Made by a program: the position numbers and the translations under genes. A DNA stretch of 64,000 nt, from the NCBI RefSeq assembly GCF_001653795.1, contig NZ_CP011514.1, positions 742,163 to 806,162 on the forward strand. Reading direction: 5' to 3'. Positions 63,150 through 64,000 of this stretch are shown here, piece by piece (within the stretch, counting starts at the first letter, position 1; each line of letters starts with the position of its first letter). The DNA comes from Mitsuaria sp. 7. GTDB taxonomy: Bacteria > Pseudomonadota > Gammaproteobacteria > Burkholderiales > Burkholderiaceae_C. The notes beneath the pieces were generated by a model. It ran no database searches and was not told the DNA's origin. It saw only the letters and a program-made list of their open reading frames with translations.

Positions 63150-64000
63150 GTAGCCAAGCCTTGCAGATGCCGCGCTGGATGGACCTGGTCCTCCTGCCGC
63201 TGTGGAACCTGCTGATCGCGCTGGCCGTGGCCGGCGGCGTGGTGCTGCTGATCGGCGCGAGCCCGATGCAGGCGCTGACCGTGCTGCTGGAAGGCGCGCT
63301 CGGCAGCGCGCGCGGCCTCGGCTACACGCTGTACTACACGACCACCTTCATCTTCACCGGCCTGGCGGTCGCGGTGGCCTTCCACGGCGGCCTGTTCAAC
63401 ATCGGCGGGGAAGGGCAGGCGACCCTCGGCGGCATCGGCGTGGGGCTGGTCTCGCTGTGGCTGGGCGCCAAGCTGCCGGGCTTCGTGATGATCCCGCTGG
63501 CGATCGTCGCGGCCGCGCTGTTCGGCATGGTGTGGGCCGCGGTGCCCGGCTACCTGCAGGCCTGGCGCGGCAGCCATGTGGTCATCACGACCATCATGTT
63601 CAACTTCCTCGCGGCCAGTCTCAACGGCTACCTGCTCGTGAACTGGCTGCGCCCCAACGGCTCGATGTCGGTCGAGAGCGATGCCTTCGCCGACTCGGCG
63701 CGCATGCCGGCGGTCCATGAACTGCTGGCGAAGGTCGGCGTCGAATGGCCGTCCTCGCCGCTGAACCTGTCCATCCTGCTGGCCGTCGCGGCCTGCGTCT
63801 TCGTCTGGTGGTTCCTGTGGAAGAGCCGCGCCGGCTACGTGCTGCGCGCGGTCGGTTCCAACCCGAGCGCCGCGCATTACGCGGGCATCAGGCCGCGCTG
63901 GCAGGTGCTCGCCGCGATGGGCCTGTCGGGCGCGCTGGCCGGGCTGGTCGGCGTCAACGAGATCGCCGGCGTGCAGGGCAAGCTGACGCTGGACTTCGTC
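63146..64000 (+). CDS. Nucleoside ABC transporter permease, cut by window end
   Basis: First 285 codons of an inner-membrane permease of the NupP/YufP type. Hydrophobic segments start near residue 20, with F-N-I-G-G-E-G-Q-A-T-L-G-G-I-G, T-T-I-M-F-N-F-L-A and R-A-V-G-S-N-P-S-A-A-H-Y-A-G-I, typical of BMP-type permeases. A second permease gene is expected just beyond the window. Confidence 0.92.
   Translation, partial: MSSQALQMPRWMDLVLLPLWNLLIALAVAGGVVLLIGASPMQALTVLLEGALGSARGLGYTLYYTTTFIFTGLAVAVAFHGGLFNIGGEGQATLGGIGVGLVSLWLGAKLPGFVMIPLAIVAAALFGMVWAAVPGYLQAWRGSHVVITTIMFNFLAASLNGYLLVNWLRPNGSMSVESDAFADSARMPAVHELLAKVGVEWPSSPLNLSILLAVAACVFVWWFLWKSRAGYVLRAVGSNPSAAHYAGIRPRWQVLAAMGLSGALAGLVGVNEIAGVQGKLTLDFV

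Overview
The window is about 68% GC and nearly fully coding, with 65 protein genes, two of them cut by the window ends. Gene content (DUF455 ferritin-like protein, gamma carbonic anhydrase next to Hsp33, Lrp-linked omega-aminotransferase, DctB/DctD pair, BMP-type nucleoside ABC system, eno-ftsB order) fits a betaproteobacterium of the Burkholderiales, most like the Roseateles/Mitsuaria/Rubrivivax side. That placement is inference from family resemblance. No rRNA, tRNA, CRISPR array, prophage or transposase was seen.

Layout. 1-9.1 kb: a DsbA-family oxidoreductase (cut), an M14-like deacylase, a PIG-L deacetylase, two EamA exporters, a three-gene ATGA-coupled cluster (DUF3052 plus two tandem secreted CxC/TIMP-like proteins), an omega-aminotransferase divergent from an Lrp regulator, and a DUF455 protein. 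9.2-18 kb: gamma carbonic anhydrase, hslO, a 5'-nucleotidase lipoprotein, a nicotinamide riboside pair (pnuC plus NadR-like kinase), ftsB, eno, DUF1330 and pyrG. 18-30.2 kb: hydrolase, mutS, a two-gene Panacea (DUF4065) toxin-antitoxin-like module, suhB, trmJ, cysE, slyD, mog, darP, pmbA and an orphan TRAP binding protein.

30.3-33.1 kb is the most accessory-looking part. It has small unknown genes, a RelE/HigB-like toxin, and a directly following 226-bp tandem duplication that encodes two 65-residue proteins under visible purifying selection, with paired operator-like palindromes upstream. 33.1-39.4 kb is a red-light signalling locus: bphO, bphP, a response regulator and a hybrid kinase in one operon, plus a divergent receiver protein. 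39.7-46.8 kb holds a DctB/DctD-like two-component pair divergent from livHMGF, whose promoter region carries a textbook sigma-54 -24/-12 element.

46.9-64 kb: GNAT, an exported alpha/beta hydrolase with an OhrR-type MarR regulator (a shared 16-bp motif lies before both), a methyltransferase whose 5' end carries a 16-bp perfect inverted repeat, a TonB receptor with a small exported Cys/His protein, lepB, a GST, a 245-residue unknown protein with the Cys-His spacing of CNF-type deamidases, slyX, a DUF885 peptidase-like protein, Fur-boxed feoAB, and a BMP-family nucleoside ABC transporter running off the end.

Best candidates for new biology are the RelE-like toxin plus duplicated 65-residue proteins, the Panacea module before mutS, the CNF-like protein, the sigma-54-controlled liv operon, and an 84-bp dispersed repeat whose two copies differ by a compensatory base-pair change.
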